A DNA stretch of 64,000 nucleotides, taken from NCBI RefSeq assembly GCF_900100855.1, contig NZ_FNCB01000014.1:1-64000 (forward strand), read 5' to 3'. Numbering within the stretch: position 1 is the first letter of the stretch; every line of letters begins with the position of its first letter. Source of the DNA: Idiomarina zobellii (GTDB taxonomy: Bacteria; Pseudomonadota; Gammaproteobacteria; Enterobacterales; Alteromonadaceae). The position numbers and the translations under genes were made by a program. The notes beneath the pieces are model-generated. The model was given only the letters and a program-made list of their open reading frames with translations, was not told the origin of the DNA and searched no databases. Positions 41,864-50,490 of the stretch are shown in pieces.

Positions 41864-43105
41864 TTATTTATTAGAGTTATTCCAACGTTTAAAGATCAGT
41901 GATGTATTAATACCACCGAAAGCAAAATTGTTTGTCATGACATAATCAGTATTGAGCTTACGTCCCTTGCCGACAATATAGTCCAGCTTTCCACATTCTT
42001 CATCCACATCACTTAGATTAACGGTAGGTGCAAACCATTGGTCTTTCATCATTTCTATCGATGCCCAGGCTTCGATAGTGCCGCAAGCACCTAATGTATG
42101 CCCTAAGTAACTCTTTAATGAACTGATTGGCACCGCCCGGTTAAAAACAGATGCGGTGGCATTCGACTCGGCAACATCACCGCGGTCAGTCGCCGTTCCG
42201 TGCGCATTTACGTATCCGATAGCATCTGGGCTTAGCTGCGCTTGCTCCAGCGCTAGCTTCATGGCTACAGCCATTGTTTCAGCCGTCGGTTGAGTCACGT
42301 GGGCTCCATCTGAGTTGGTTCCAAAACCCACTAGCTCAGCATAAATGGGCGCGCCTCTCTCAAGAGCATGGTCTAATTCTTCCAGTATGAAAGTACCCGC
42401 GCCTTCGCCTATTACCAGGCCATCACGGTTTTTGTCGAACGGGCGCGGTGTCGCTTCGGGTTCGTCATTGCGGGTACTGGTCGCGTATAAAGTATCAAAT
42501 ACTACAGCTTCGGACGGACACAGTGCTTCAGCACCACCGGCTATCATCACTTTCTGATGACCATAGCGAATGGCTTCATAAGCATAACCCAGGCCTTGTG
42601 ATGCGGAAGTACAGGCCGAGCTGGTGGTATGAACTCGCCCTTTTACACCATAAAAAACACCTAAATTCACAGCCGTAGTGTGGCCCATGCTTTTTATGTA
42701 GGTTGTAGCATTCAAGCCGGTCATATCGCCTGTGGATAGCATATTTCCGAAGATTTTCATCTGCTCGGTATCGCCCGTTGAAGAGCCATAAGCAACCCCG
42801 CAGCGCCCGTCGGTAATACAGTCATCATTCAGTAGCCTGGCATCTTCTAACGCCATTTCTGTCGCGCGGGTAGCCATCAAACTAACTGTGCTCATTGAGC
42901 GCACCGCTTTGCGCGAATAATGTTTCGGTTTTTTAAAAGGCGGTTGAATAGGTGCAGCTAAGCGCGTATTTAAGCCTTCAAAACGCTCCCATTCCGGCAT
43001 AGTGACAACCGCATTTTTACCCGCCTCTAACTGCCGACGAAAATCCTGCCAGTTATCACCAAAGGCAGTTACGCAGCCCATCCCTGTTACGACAACCCGT
43101 TTCAT
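41864..43105 (-). CDS. apeR: APE beta-ketoacyl-ACP synthase (ApeR-like)
   Basis: This 413-residue KASII-type condensing enzyme has Cys165 in SSACTSASQGL, His in NAHGTATDRGD and His in LGHTLGACG, a complete catalytic triad. In aryl-polyene clusters the last synthase of the cluster is called ApeR and probably makes early chain units. It starts within one base of the ketoreductase stop. Gene names for this cluster follow the E. coli apeA-R scheme from memory and are assigned by family and order. Confidence 0.85.
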   Translation of the reverse strand: MKRVVVTGMGCVTAFGDNWQDFRRQLEAGKNAVVTMPEWERFEGLNTRLAAPIQPPFKKPKHYSRKAVRSMSTVSLMATRATEMALEDARLLNDDCITDGRCGVAYGSSTGDTEQMKIFGNMLSTGDMTGLNATTYIKSMGHTTAVNLGVFYGVKGRVHTTSSACTSASQGLGYAYEAIRYGHQKVMIAGGAEALCPSEAVVFDTLYATSTRNDEPEATPRPFDKNRDGLVIGEGAGTFILEELDHALERGAPIYAELVGFGTNSDGAHVTQPTAETMAVAMKLALEQAQLSPDAIGYVNAHGTATDRGDVAESNATASVFNRAVPISSLKSYLGHTLGACGTIEAWASIEMMKDQWFAPTVNLSDVDEECGKLDYIVGKGRKLNTDYVMTNNFAFGGINTSLIFKRWNNSNK

Positions 43106-43869
43106 TACACTAACCCACCATTAACTGAGAATACTTGTCGCGTGATATAAGCAGCAGACGGCTGGAATAAGTAACCGACCAAACCGGCAACTTCCTCAGG
43201 TTTACCTGCTCGACGTAGCGGAATCATCGACATGATTTGTTTCTCGTGTTCCAGTTCTTCTGTCATATCAGTTTCAATAAGTCCCGGTGCCACACAGTTA
43301 ACGGTGATCTTGCGCTTTGCCAGCTCCAATGCCAATGCTTTTGTCGCCGCAATAACACCGCCCTTCGAGGCGCTGTAATTCACTTGCCCGCGGTTACCGG
43401 CAATCCCTGAAACTGATGCAATTGTCACAACGCGGCCGCCCTTACGCTTTTGAATCATTGGCATAATGAGCGGATGCAATACATTATAGAAGCCACCTAA
43501 GTTCGTTTCCAACACACTGTCCCAGTCATCTTCTGTTAACGAAGGGAAGGCACCGTCACGAGTCACGCCCGCGTTACACACTGCGCCGTAATAGGCCCCG
43601 TGTTGTTCAATGTCTGATTCTATAGCCTCTCTAGCGGCCGTTCTGTCACTAACATCAAAAACCAAAAGTGATGCTTTTTGTCCCAGCGCTTCTATCTCCG
43701 CCACGACCTTTTCCGCGGATGCGCGATCGGAGCGACAGTGCACAGCAATATCATAGCCGTCCTCGGCAAGCTGCAATGCAATAGCGCGCCCAATCCCTTT
43801 GCCAGAGCCTGTAACTAAAACGCGATGACTGTTATCGCTAGCCTCTTTTGTCGTCATCTTAGTCGCCAT
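43105..43869 (-). CDS. apeQ: APE 3-ketoacyl-ACP reductase (ApeQ-like)
   Basis: This 254-residue SDR of the FabG type has GSGKGIGRAIA for NADP binding, NAG at about residue 98, Ser in ASVSGIAG and the YSASKGG active-site Tyr/Lys. It should reduce the beta-keto group in each polyene elongation round. It overlaps the dehydratase by 11 bases and abuts apeR. A start a few codons downstream is possible. Confidence 0.88.
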   Translation of the reverse strand: MATKMTTKEASDNSHRVLVTGSGKGIGRAIALQLAEDGYDIAVHCRSDRASAEKVVAEIEALGQKASLLVFDVSDRTAAREAIESDIEQHGAYYGAVCNAGVTRDGAFPSLTEDDWDSVLETNLGGFYNVLHPLIMPMIQKRKGGRVVTIASVSGIAGNRGQVNYSASKGGVIAATKALALELAKRKITVNCVAPGLIETDMTEELEHEKQIMSMIPLRRAGKPEEVAGLVGYLFQPSAAYITRQVFSVNGGLV

Positions 43870-44317
43870 AATTTTCCTCTATAAATGCTTTTTCATCGGG
43901 TGGCTGATACACATTAAGCCTCGCTTTGGCTACTACAGCCTCTTGCTGAGAAATACTGCACTCAAAAACACTCAAACCCGATTCCTCGGCATGAATTTCT
44001 TCAACATCTACGTCATAACTTTGCCCGACATCGAAACACTCGATGTCACAGGTGTATTTTCGAGTCCCTAATAAAAAGCCTAACTTGATGTCATCACCCT
44101 GGCTTTTGTGTCGGTTACCCGCAACCGCAGCAATACTCTGCGCCATAAGCTCAATACCAACGTGTGCTGGCAGACCTTTTAATACATCATTGTAAAACAA
44201 GTTATCTTCTGTGACTGTCAGCCGACAACGTCCTTTTGTGTCATCCACCGATATCAACTCATCAATGAGCTTCATTGGTGGTTGGTGCTTAATTAATTCA
44301 TTGAGTGTATAAGTCAC
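43859..44317 (-). CDS. apeP: APE dehydratase (ApeP-like, hotdog fold)
   Basis: This 152-residue hotdog protein has HQPPMKLIDEL at the N-terminus and LPAHVGIELMAQSIAA, the helix of FabZ/FabA-like dehydratases. It lacks the complete FabA His/Glu pair in one chain. In studied APE systems two dehydratases, ApeI and ApeP, work together, and a second one is present at 53740. It overlaps apeO by four bases. Confidence 0.85.
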   Translation of the reverse strand: MTYTLNELIKHQPPMKLIDELISVDDTKGRCRLTVTEDNLFYNDVLKGLPAHVGIELMAQSIAAVAGNRHKSQGDDIKLGFLLGTRKYTCDIECFDVGQSYDVDVEEIHAEESGLSVFECSISQQEAVVAKARLNVYQPPDEKAFIEENYGD

Positions 44318-45513
44318 AGTTCACCCTTACTAAATACAAGCGAAACATTATTACCACCAAACGCAAACGAGTTGCTCAGGCAATGATTAACCGTTTTAGC
44401 AAGCGGCTCACCTTGATACAGGTTCAGCGGTTTGATGTCAGGATCCTGCTGACCGTCCCAGACATGTTTGGGCAATCCATTTTGTCGCTCCAGCGCCAGC
44501 CAGCACATCACTGCTTCTGTTGCGCCAGCTGCGCCCAACGTATGCCCTGTTAGTGCCTTGGTTGAGCTAGCCGGTATATCCTGCAAGCCGAGTTCAGTGA
44601 CCGCATGAGCTTCCATTTTGTCGTTAAGCGGCGTGGCTGTACCGTGCAAGTTGATATAGCTAAGGTCTGCGGTTTCAATACCCGCCTCATACAACGCGCC
44701 ACGCATGGCGGCAACGGCTCCTCGTCCTTCCGGATGGGGCGCTGACATATGATGCGCATCAGAGGTCGATTGAGCGCCCGTTAAACACACCAAGTCATCC
44801 TGCAGACCGTCTTCTTTCCGTGTGGCTATAAACACCCCTGCAGCCTCGCCAATGGTAATACCGCTGCGATTAATGCTGAATGGGTTACAGCGCTCAGCCG
44901 CCATTGATTCCAACGCTTTAAAACCATTCAGAGTCAGCTTGCATAAGGAGTCAACACCCCCCACTACAACAGCGTCCGCAAACCCAGACGCCAGTAATGA
45001 GCGTGCACTCATAAAGGCTCTTGCGCTCGATGAGCAAGCTGTCGAGATCCCGTAGGTCGGTCCTTCAATGCCCATCACCTCGGCCAGACACTCAGCCGGA
45101 GCCACCATTTCCTGCATTTTATAATTAAACGTGTCAGGCAGCTCTCCATGTTGCTCATGGTGTGCCAGCGCCTCTTCTCCTGATGCAATACCAGAGGTAC
45201 TGGTACCTAAAACCACAGCAACACGGTGCGCCCCAACCTGCCCAATGACAGTCCGTAGTGGCACCTCAATTTGCTTTAAAGCGCAGAGCAGCAGTTGGTT
45301 ATTTCGGGTTCGCATAGTTACGGGGAGCTCACTCAACGCTGGCAACTTATTATCCGCTACTTTGCCATGATAATAGCCACTGCCGTCGTTAAGCTTGTCG
45401 TTTGCCAACGACAGTCCTGTATTGTCTCCCGCAAGTGCGGCAGACCAAATGTCATCGCATGATACGCCGGCGGCACAAACGGCACCGGGCTTACTGAGGC
45501 TAATTTTCATCAT
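44314..45513 (-). CDS. apeO: APE ketosynthase (ApeO-like)
   Basis: This 399-residue condensing enzyme has catalytic Cys160 in YGISTACSSSARAF, His in LHGTATPLND and His in TGHTLGAAGA. In characterised APE pathways ApeO pairs with the chain-length-factor-like ApeC, an atypical type II PKS arrangement; a matching ApeC lies at 57276. The start codons ATGATG overlap the lipoprotein gene by 11-14 bases. Confidence 0.88.
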   Translation of the reverse strand: MMKISLSKPGAVCAAGVSCDDIWSAALAGDNTGLSLANDKLNDGSGYYHGKVADNKLPALSELPVTMRTRNNQLLLCALKQIEVPLRTVIGQVGAHRVAVVLGTSTSGIASGEEALAHHEQHGELPDTFNYKMQEMVAPAECLAEVMGIEGPTYGISTACSSSARAFMSARSLLASGFADAVVVGGVDSLCKLTLNGFKALESMAAERCNPFSINRSGITIGEAAGVFIATRKEDGLQDDLVCLTGAQSTSDAHHMSAPHPEGRGAVAAMRGALYEAGIETADLSYINLHGTATPLNDKMEAHAVTELGLQDIPASSTKALTGHTLGAAGATEAVMCWLALERQNGLPKHVWDGQQDPDIKPLNLYQGEPLAKTVNHCLSNSFAFGGNNVSLVFSKGEL

Positions 45514-46087
45514 TATCTAACACGTCGTACTGTAATGTATTAACCGTCAACTCATAGCCCCGTTGCTTATTTTCTATGGTGCCACTGGTGTTCATTGTAA
45601 CCCCTGAGGACCAAACCAGCTCACCGTCGTCTCGTAAGTTTCTGCGACCATTTTCTGGTTGCAGCGCGCCAGACGACATGTGAGCGTTTACTGTTTCTAA
45701 CGGCCATAACGCAAGCTGTAAATCGGCCCAAACCTGTAATGCTAACTTGGGTTCATCAAGAAAGTCGGAGCCTTTAAAGCTGTGTCCTGAGGCAGTGAGC
45801 TCTGAGCGAAACAGCTCATTCCCCAACGGTGACAATGCGACGAGTAACAAGCGCTCACTTTCTAGTAACACAGAAACCACGAACTCTCGATTTTTCACCT
45901 GCTCTGCTTTTTGTGACCACCGGACTTCCTGCCACACCTGCAAAGGCTCACCCGGCCACTGCCACTGTAAACTGTAATAACCTGCGCCCACCGGTACCTG
46001 CAAACGGTCTTTACTGCCCAGAGTCGCGCAACCCGCGACAGCGAAAAGCACTAAGGCTAGCGTTACACACCGAAACACACCGGTCAT
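45500..46087 (-). CDS. apeN: DUF3261 lipoprotein of the APE cluster
   Basis: This 195-residue lipoprotein (lipobox AVAGC, Cys20) is of the DUF3261 family, found almost only in aryl-polyene clusters. It probably helps place the finished lipid in the outer membrane, alongside the LolA-like and MMPL proteins. The ATG at 46087 forms an ATGA overlap with the flavoprotein stop; an in-frame GTG two codons earlier is less likely. Confidence 0.85.
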   Translation of the reverse strand: MTGVFRCVTLALVLFAVAGCATLGSKDRLQVPVGAGYYSLQWQWPGEPLQVWQEVRWSQKAEQVKNREFVVSVLLESERLLLVALSPLGNELFRSELTASGHSFKGSDFLDEPKLALQVWADLQLALWPLETVNAHMSSGALQPENGRRNLRDDGELVWSSGVTMNTSGTIENKQRGYELTVNTLQYDVLDNDEN

Positions 46088-47319
46088 GCACACAACTCCG
46101 CTAATACGTTTAAGCGACGTTCGCTTTCCTTAACGTATGGGTTCTTCTCGTCCCAAGCATAGCCGGCTAATATGGAGCTAATCATTTCTTTCACTTGTTG
46201 TTGCTGTTCCGGGTAAAAAATTACCTTTTGGAAACGCGTATCATACCATCCTTCCACAAAGGTTCTGAACGTTGAAATGCCAACCCGCAACGGCTTGCTG
46301 AAATCGTTTTCCCAGTCTTGCTTTTGCCCTTCTAACTCTTTTAAAACAAGCGGTACAACTAACGATGATGACTTCATTGCTATTGTCACACCCGACGAAA
46401 AGACCGGGTCCAGAAACTCGCCGGCATTGCCTAACAGCGCAAAGCGGTCTCCGTAAAGGCGACTCACACTAGCTGAATAACCGGTGATGCATTGCTCAGG
46501 GCGGGTGACTTCATAATTCCCCAACACTTCAAGCAAGTAAGGCTCTTCTTTGACCTTACTCCAGAGTTTATCGGACGGGCTGTCATGCTCCGCGAACAGC
46601 TGCTCTGCGCCAACCACACCAATACTCGCGGTACCATCGGCGAAAGGAATCAGCCAATACCAAATTTCCGGATTGGTCGGGTGAACCGTAATGAGTATTT
46701 GGTTGCGGTCAAAGTTGCCACCCGCCAAGTCTGATTTTACATGGCAAAATGCCGCCTGCCGAACCGGAAAGTCTGACGGAGACTCCAACGACAATAATCT
46801 TGGCAGAACCCTGCCAAAGCCGCTGGCATCAAGTACATAAGCCGCTTTTATATCAAAACTCTCGTGTTCTGTTGTGACGCTCAGAGAGACAAAGTCAGGC
46901 GACGAAAAGTCGATATCGGTTAGCGTCACACCATGTTCAACCTGCGCACCTTTGTTTGCTGCGCCTTGAATCAGCAGTTGATCAAAACGTTCGCGTTTTA
47001 CTTGAAACGTAGTGCCTGGTCCTTCACTAAACTTCTTTCGAAAGTCGAAGTTCACATGCTGCCCCTGACAATAAAAAGCCGCGCCATTTTTAAACTGAAA
47101 ACCGAGCTCATCAGCGTTTTCTGTCACCAGGCTTTCCAACCCGGCTTGCTGTAAATAAGCCATACACTGTGGCAGTAAACTTTCACCAATAGAAAAGCGA
47201 GGGAACTGCTGACGCTCAATCACCAGTACCTTTTTCCCGGCATCAGCCAGCATGGCGGCGGCCGTAGCCCCAGACGGGCCCGCGCCAATAATAGCCACAT
47301 CGTAGATTTGATCCTTCAT
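46084..47319 (-). CDS. FAD-dependent oxidoreductase, halogenase-like
   Basis: This 411-residue flavoprotein has GAGPSGATAAAML for FAD binding at residues 12-24. It belongs to the geranylgeranyl-reductase/flavin-halogenase group. Two hallmarks of flavin-dependent halogenases are visible: Lys77 in GFQFKNGAAF at the catalytic-lysine position, and WYWLIP, the WxWxIP motif that keeps out monooxygenase chemistry. VKRERFDQLLI also fits. It is coupled to the pump gene (four-base overlap) and to the lipoprotein gene. It might halogenate the aryl head, or oxidise it if the motif matches are coincidental. Confidence 0.8.
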   Translation of the reverse strand: MKDQIYDVAIIGAGPSGATAAAMLADAGKKVLVIERQQFPRFSIGESLLPQCMAYLQQAGLESLVTENADELGFQFKNGAAFYCQGQHVNFDFRKKFSEGPGTTFQVKRERFDQLLIQGAANKGAQVEHGVTLTDIDFSSPDFVSLSVTTEHESFDIKAAYVLDASGFGRVLPRLLSLESPSDFPVRQAAFCHVKSDLAGGNFDRNQILITVHPTNPEIWYWLIPFADGTASIGVVGAEQLFAEHDSPSDKLWSKVKEEPYLLEVLGNYEVTRPEQCITGYSASVSRLYGDRFALLGNAGEFLDPVFSSGVTIAMKSSSLVVPLVLKELEGQKQDWENDFSKPLRVGISTFRTFVEGWYDTRFQKVIFYPEQQQQVKEMISSILAGYAWDEKNPYVKESERRLNVLAELCA

Positions 47320-49550
47320 TGTCCTTCGTCCTTTTTAACGTCTTTTGTTGGGGCAGTTGTTATCAACGGGCAAAAAAGCACACTCACAAATACGCCTACC
47401 ATGACCACTTGCCCAAAGGCGGCTATTGCCGGTGTTGAACTGAACGTCAGTGCGCCAAAAGCCACTAACGTGGTTAAAGCCGATAAGTAAATAGCCTGTA
47501 GTGCGTGTGAGCGTTGCAGTCTACTAGCGCAAAACACGCCATAGTCAATGCTCAGAACTAGCACAAACATGGCACCTATCCAATGGAACAGGTTCAACGG
47601 TTGGCTTAATTGCGCAACCAGTAATGCCGTAGACACCGACAGCAAAATAACACTGAATACCTGCCAGGAAGCTTTCGCTTTCTCTTTTAGTGCCGCTCCC
47701 CGATTCAGGAATATAAACAGTACAAAGAAGCTTAAAGCCAACAGCGCGCCCAACCAAACCTGCATAGACTGCCGGTATTCGCCCAGCGCACTAGAGGCAT
47801 GCTCTATTGGGTCGAAAACTTGCGCCCACGGTTTGTCATAAAAACTCGCAGCGGCGTTCCCCTGTTGTAGGCGCACAACACTTAGCCAACGGTCGTTAAA
47901 AGGGTACAAAAACTGGTGTTCGAGCGGATGAACTGCGTCTGCAGCATTAAGTTTGGGTGCTGATATCCCCAACCACTGCAAAAAAGCAACGCCTTCACTG
48001 GATTCAAATAGCTGTTGTTGCAGCTCGATGACATCTTGCTGCTGGGAAGTTGGCGAATAATAGTCGCTAATACCAATGGCGTGATAGCTCTCGTCGACAA
48101 GACTGGTTCTTTCAAGCGCCTGCTGACGAGTATCGCCGGCGACAAGGATAACCTCGGGACTGAAATAAAACGACGTATGCTCTCGCAAATAGTTTTCTTC
48201 TTCTAACAGCGGTTTGGGGGAGCTGGCTAGCAAACGGACGCTGTCATTAGATGCATGAGCGGCTATCAGAATGACCACCGTGATCACCGGCAGCACCGTT
48301 AGCCAACGACTCGGTAGTTGTCGTTGTAGTCGACAATACCCTGTTTCGGCTTTTTCACAAAACCGCTGCCATTTCGCTTGCGGTTGCTTAGGTTTAGGTA
48401 ACCAAGGCAAGGTAAGAGTCACCAACAAAACCGCGCTGAATAATGCCGCCGCCATAAACACACCCAGCTGCTGTAACAGAGGAAGCGGAACCGCTAACAA
48501 CAGAACGTAGCCGGCTATCGTTGTTAAACCACCCAACCAAAGTGCAGGGGTCAATGCTTTCCAGGCTGACGCTCCGTGACTGCGCGCAATAAACCCATGG
48601 ATAACATAATCAATACACAGACCGATGAAGCTGGTTGCAAATACCAACATCAGCACATGCGGTGAAGACGACCAAAACAGCGTTGCCAGTAGCCCAAAGG
48701 CCGACGCAACAGCCAGTAAACTTAGTGTATAAAACAGCTGGAAGGGGGAGCGAAACACCCAAATTAAAACACTTAGAACCAATAATAAAGACAGCCCACC
48801 AAACCAAGTCATTTCCTGTTTGGCTTGCTTAGCGCCAGCATCCGCGTGAAAAATTAAGCCGCTTCGATAACTGCTTATGTCAGCATCGGTTTGCTTTACC
48901 GCACTGATAAAGTCATTAAGCTGAGCAACCACTTGTTGTGTCTGGTTAATGCTTAATGCGTCACCCGCAATTTGCAGTGGCACCAGTACTTGCACCGTTT
49001 CTCCGTCAGTGCGGCTATAAAGACCTTTATGGTTTTTATAGCCCGGCATTAAATCCGGTAAGCTCTTAAGGTAGCGCTGTGTCAGCAATAAAGGGTCTTG
49101 AGTCACTGGAACCAATACGGGTTCAGGACTTTGCAACAGGCTTTGAGCATCGCTAATAAGCCCACCGAACTGCCCCGCACGTAACCGCTCAGTATCTTGT
49201 CTCGTGGCCAAACGCCCCGCATGCTCACGGTAAAATGATAAAAACGCTTTGGTGTCTGTCAGCTCGGCTCGTTTTAACGTCGGTTCACGCTGTAGCAATA
49301 CAGCAACCTCCGACTCCACTGTCGCGCGTAGTTCGCCAGCTATATGTCCGCTTTGCTCGAAAGCAATCAGTAATTGCTGTGTATTGGGCTGCTGGCTCTC
49401 AAGATAAGCGCGCTGGGTTTCTGACACTTGATTGGGTAACGCATCCGCTAAGCTGCTTTGCCAACTGACTTTGGGTAACTGCTGGCTTAAGCCCGCCGCC
49501 AGTAGACCCAGAAGTATTAATAGGGAGACAACGCGACTCACCCGTTTCAC
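47316..49550 (-). CDS. apeM: MMPL-type RND exporter of the APE cluster
   Basis: This 744-residue inner-membrane protein has the RND topology: TM1 near 8-24, a periplasmic loop, helix clusters at about 250-380 and 600-735, and a second loop. Conserved Asp-Tyr pairs occur in helices (CIDYVIHGF and SIDYGVFCAS). In APE clusters this pump is thought to extract the aryl-polyene lipid for transport. It overlaps the LolA-like gene and the flavoprotein gene by four bases each. Confidence 0.87.
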   Translation of the reverse strand: MKRVSRVVSLLILLGLLAAGLSQQLPKVSWQSSLADALPNQVSETQRAYLESQQPNTQQLLIAFEQSGHIAGELRATVESEVAVLLQREPTLKRAELTDTKAFLSFYREHAGRLATRQDTERLRAGQFGGLISDAQSLLQSPEPVLVPVTQDPLLLTQRYLKSLPDLMPGYKNHKGLYSRTDGETVQVLVPLQIAGDALSINQTQQVVAQLNDFISAVKQTDADISSYRSGLIFHADAGAKQAKQEMTWFGGLSLLLVLSVLIWVFRSPFQLFYTLSLLAVASAFGLLATLFWSSSPHVLMLVFATSFIGLCIDYVIHGFIARSHGASAWKALTPALWLGGLTTIAGYVLLLAVPLPLLQQLGVFMAAALFSAVLLVTLTLPWLPKPKQPQAKWQRFCEKAETGYCRLQRQLPSRWLTVLPVITVVILIAAHASNDSVRLLASSPKPLLEEENYLREHTSFYFSPEVILVAGDTRQQALERTSLVDESYHAIGISDYYSPTSQQQDVIELQQQLFESSEGVAFLQWLGISAPKLNAADAVHPLEHQFLYPFNDRWLSVVRLQQGNAAASFYDKPWAQVFDPIEHASSALGEYRQSMQVWLGALLALSFFVLFIFLNRGAALKEKAKASWQVFSVILLSVSTALLVAQLSQPLNLFHWIGAMFVLVLSIDYGVFCASRLQRSHALQAIYLSALTTLVAFGALTFSSTPAIAAFGQVVMVGVFVSVLFCPLITTAPTKDVKKDEGQ

Positions 49551-50083
49551 TGCGGCGCCTCAGCAAAGTTTATTTCGGTTCTATTGCCGTTCGTTTCGTG
49601 CAATTCGACACGCTCGACCCGCGTATTACCACAACTGAGGATACGTTGCATGACACCAGCCAGTGTGTCGGAGTTTGGCACCATCTGTACGCAGTTTTTT
49701 TGTAAGCTCAAACTAAACTGCTCTTGCAGAACTCGTTCGTCCTGTTTCAGAATCGCCAGCAGCAACTCAGCGATGGTTTCACTGCCCGTTGCTGACGTTT
49801 GCTGTGAACCTTTAAAAATGCCCTGCTCAGTTATTTTTAATGATTGTTTCTGTGGCTTCTGCGTTTCCCACAAAATGGCCTCTTCAGTAATGGTCATTTC
49901 GCCAGAGCTCACTAGCGCTCTGGGTAAACCCGACAAATACTTACGCTGCTCAAATATGACTGTCAGCGGCAATGGCTGAGCTTGCTCTGATAGCTTTTTT
50001 AGTGCCTGTTCAGAAGTTGCTGTTTCCGCTTTCACGCCCGCAGTTAGCATTAACGCCAGAATTAGTACGAATAAACGCATCAT
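49547..50083 (-). CDS. apeL: LolA-like carrier of the APE cluster
   Basis: This 178-residue periplasmic protein has a signal peptide ending GVKA and a LolA-type strand-rich fold (VIFEQRKYLSGLPRALVSSGEM). It probably shuttles the aryl-polyene lipid from the pump to the outer membrane. Four-base overlaps with both neighbours show translational coupling. Confidence 0.83.
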   Translation of the reverse strand: MMRLFVLILALMLTAGVKAETATSEQALKKLSEQAQPLPLTVIFEQRKYLSGLPRALVSSGEMTITEEAILWETQKPQKQSLKITEQGIFKGSQQTSATGSETIAELLLAILKQDERVLQEQFSLSLQKNCVQMVPNSDTLAGVMQRILSCGNTRVERVELHETNGNRTEINFAEAPQ

Positions 50084-50490
50084 GAGCGTGTGACCCCAAG
50101 CTTTTCAAATACGATATCCGGCGACTCAAACAGCATTTCTTTTGTGTTTTTGCAGACAGCCACTTGCACACTGGTCGCTTTGGTCAATAACTCATCGGTT
50201 TCAACACAGCGAATTTCGTAATTCATCTTCAGCCGGTGCTCCCACTCGACCAATGTTGCCGTCACCCGAATGTCCTGACCGTAAGTGGCCGAGGCAACAT
50301 ACTTCAAACGTAAGTCGACTATCGGCCACAGGTGCCCGTTAGCCTCCATCGTGGGATAGTCGTAGTCGAAAGTTCTCAGCAGCTCGCTGCGTGCCATTTC
50401 AATATATTTAATATAATGTCCGTGCCAAACCACCTGCATGGCGTCGACATCAAAAAATGGCACATTAATGGTTAAACTGGCTTGCTTCAT
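50080..50490 (-). CDS. apeK: Acyl-CoA/ACP thioesterase (4HBT hotdog)
   Basis: This 136-residue hotdog thioesterase has the 4-hydroxybenzoyl-CoA thioesterase motif FFDVDAMQVVWHGHYIKYIE, the Asp being catalytic. It may release or proofread the acyl product. The ATG at 50490 overlaps the ammonia-lyase stop as ATGA; the eight codons upstream are not conserved. Confidence 0.86.
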   Translation of the reverse strand: MKQASLTINVPFFDVDAMQVVWHGHYIKYIEMARSELLRTFDYDYPTMEANGHLWPIVDLRLKYVASATYGQDIRVTATLVEWEHRLKMNYEIRCVETDELLTKATSVQVAVCKNTKEMLFESPDIVFEKLGVTRS

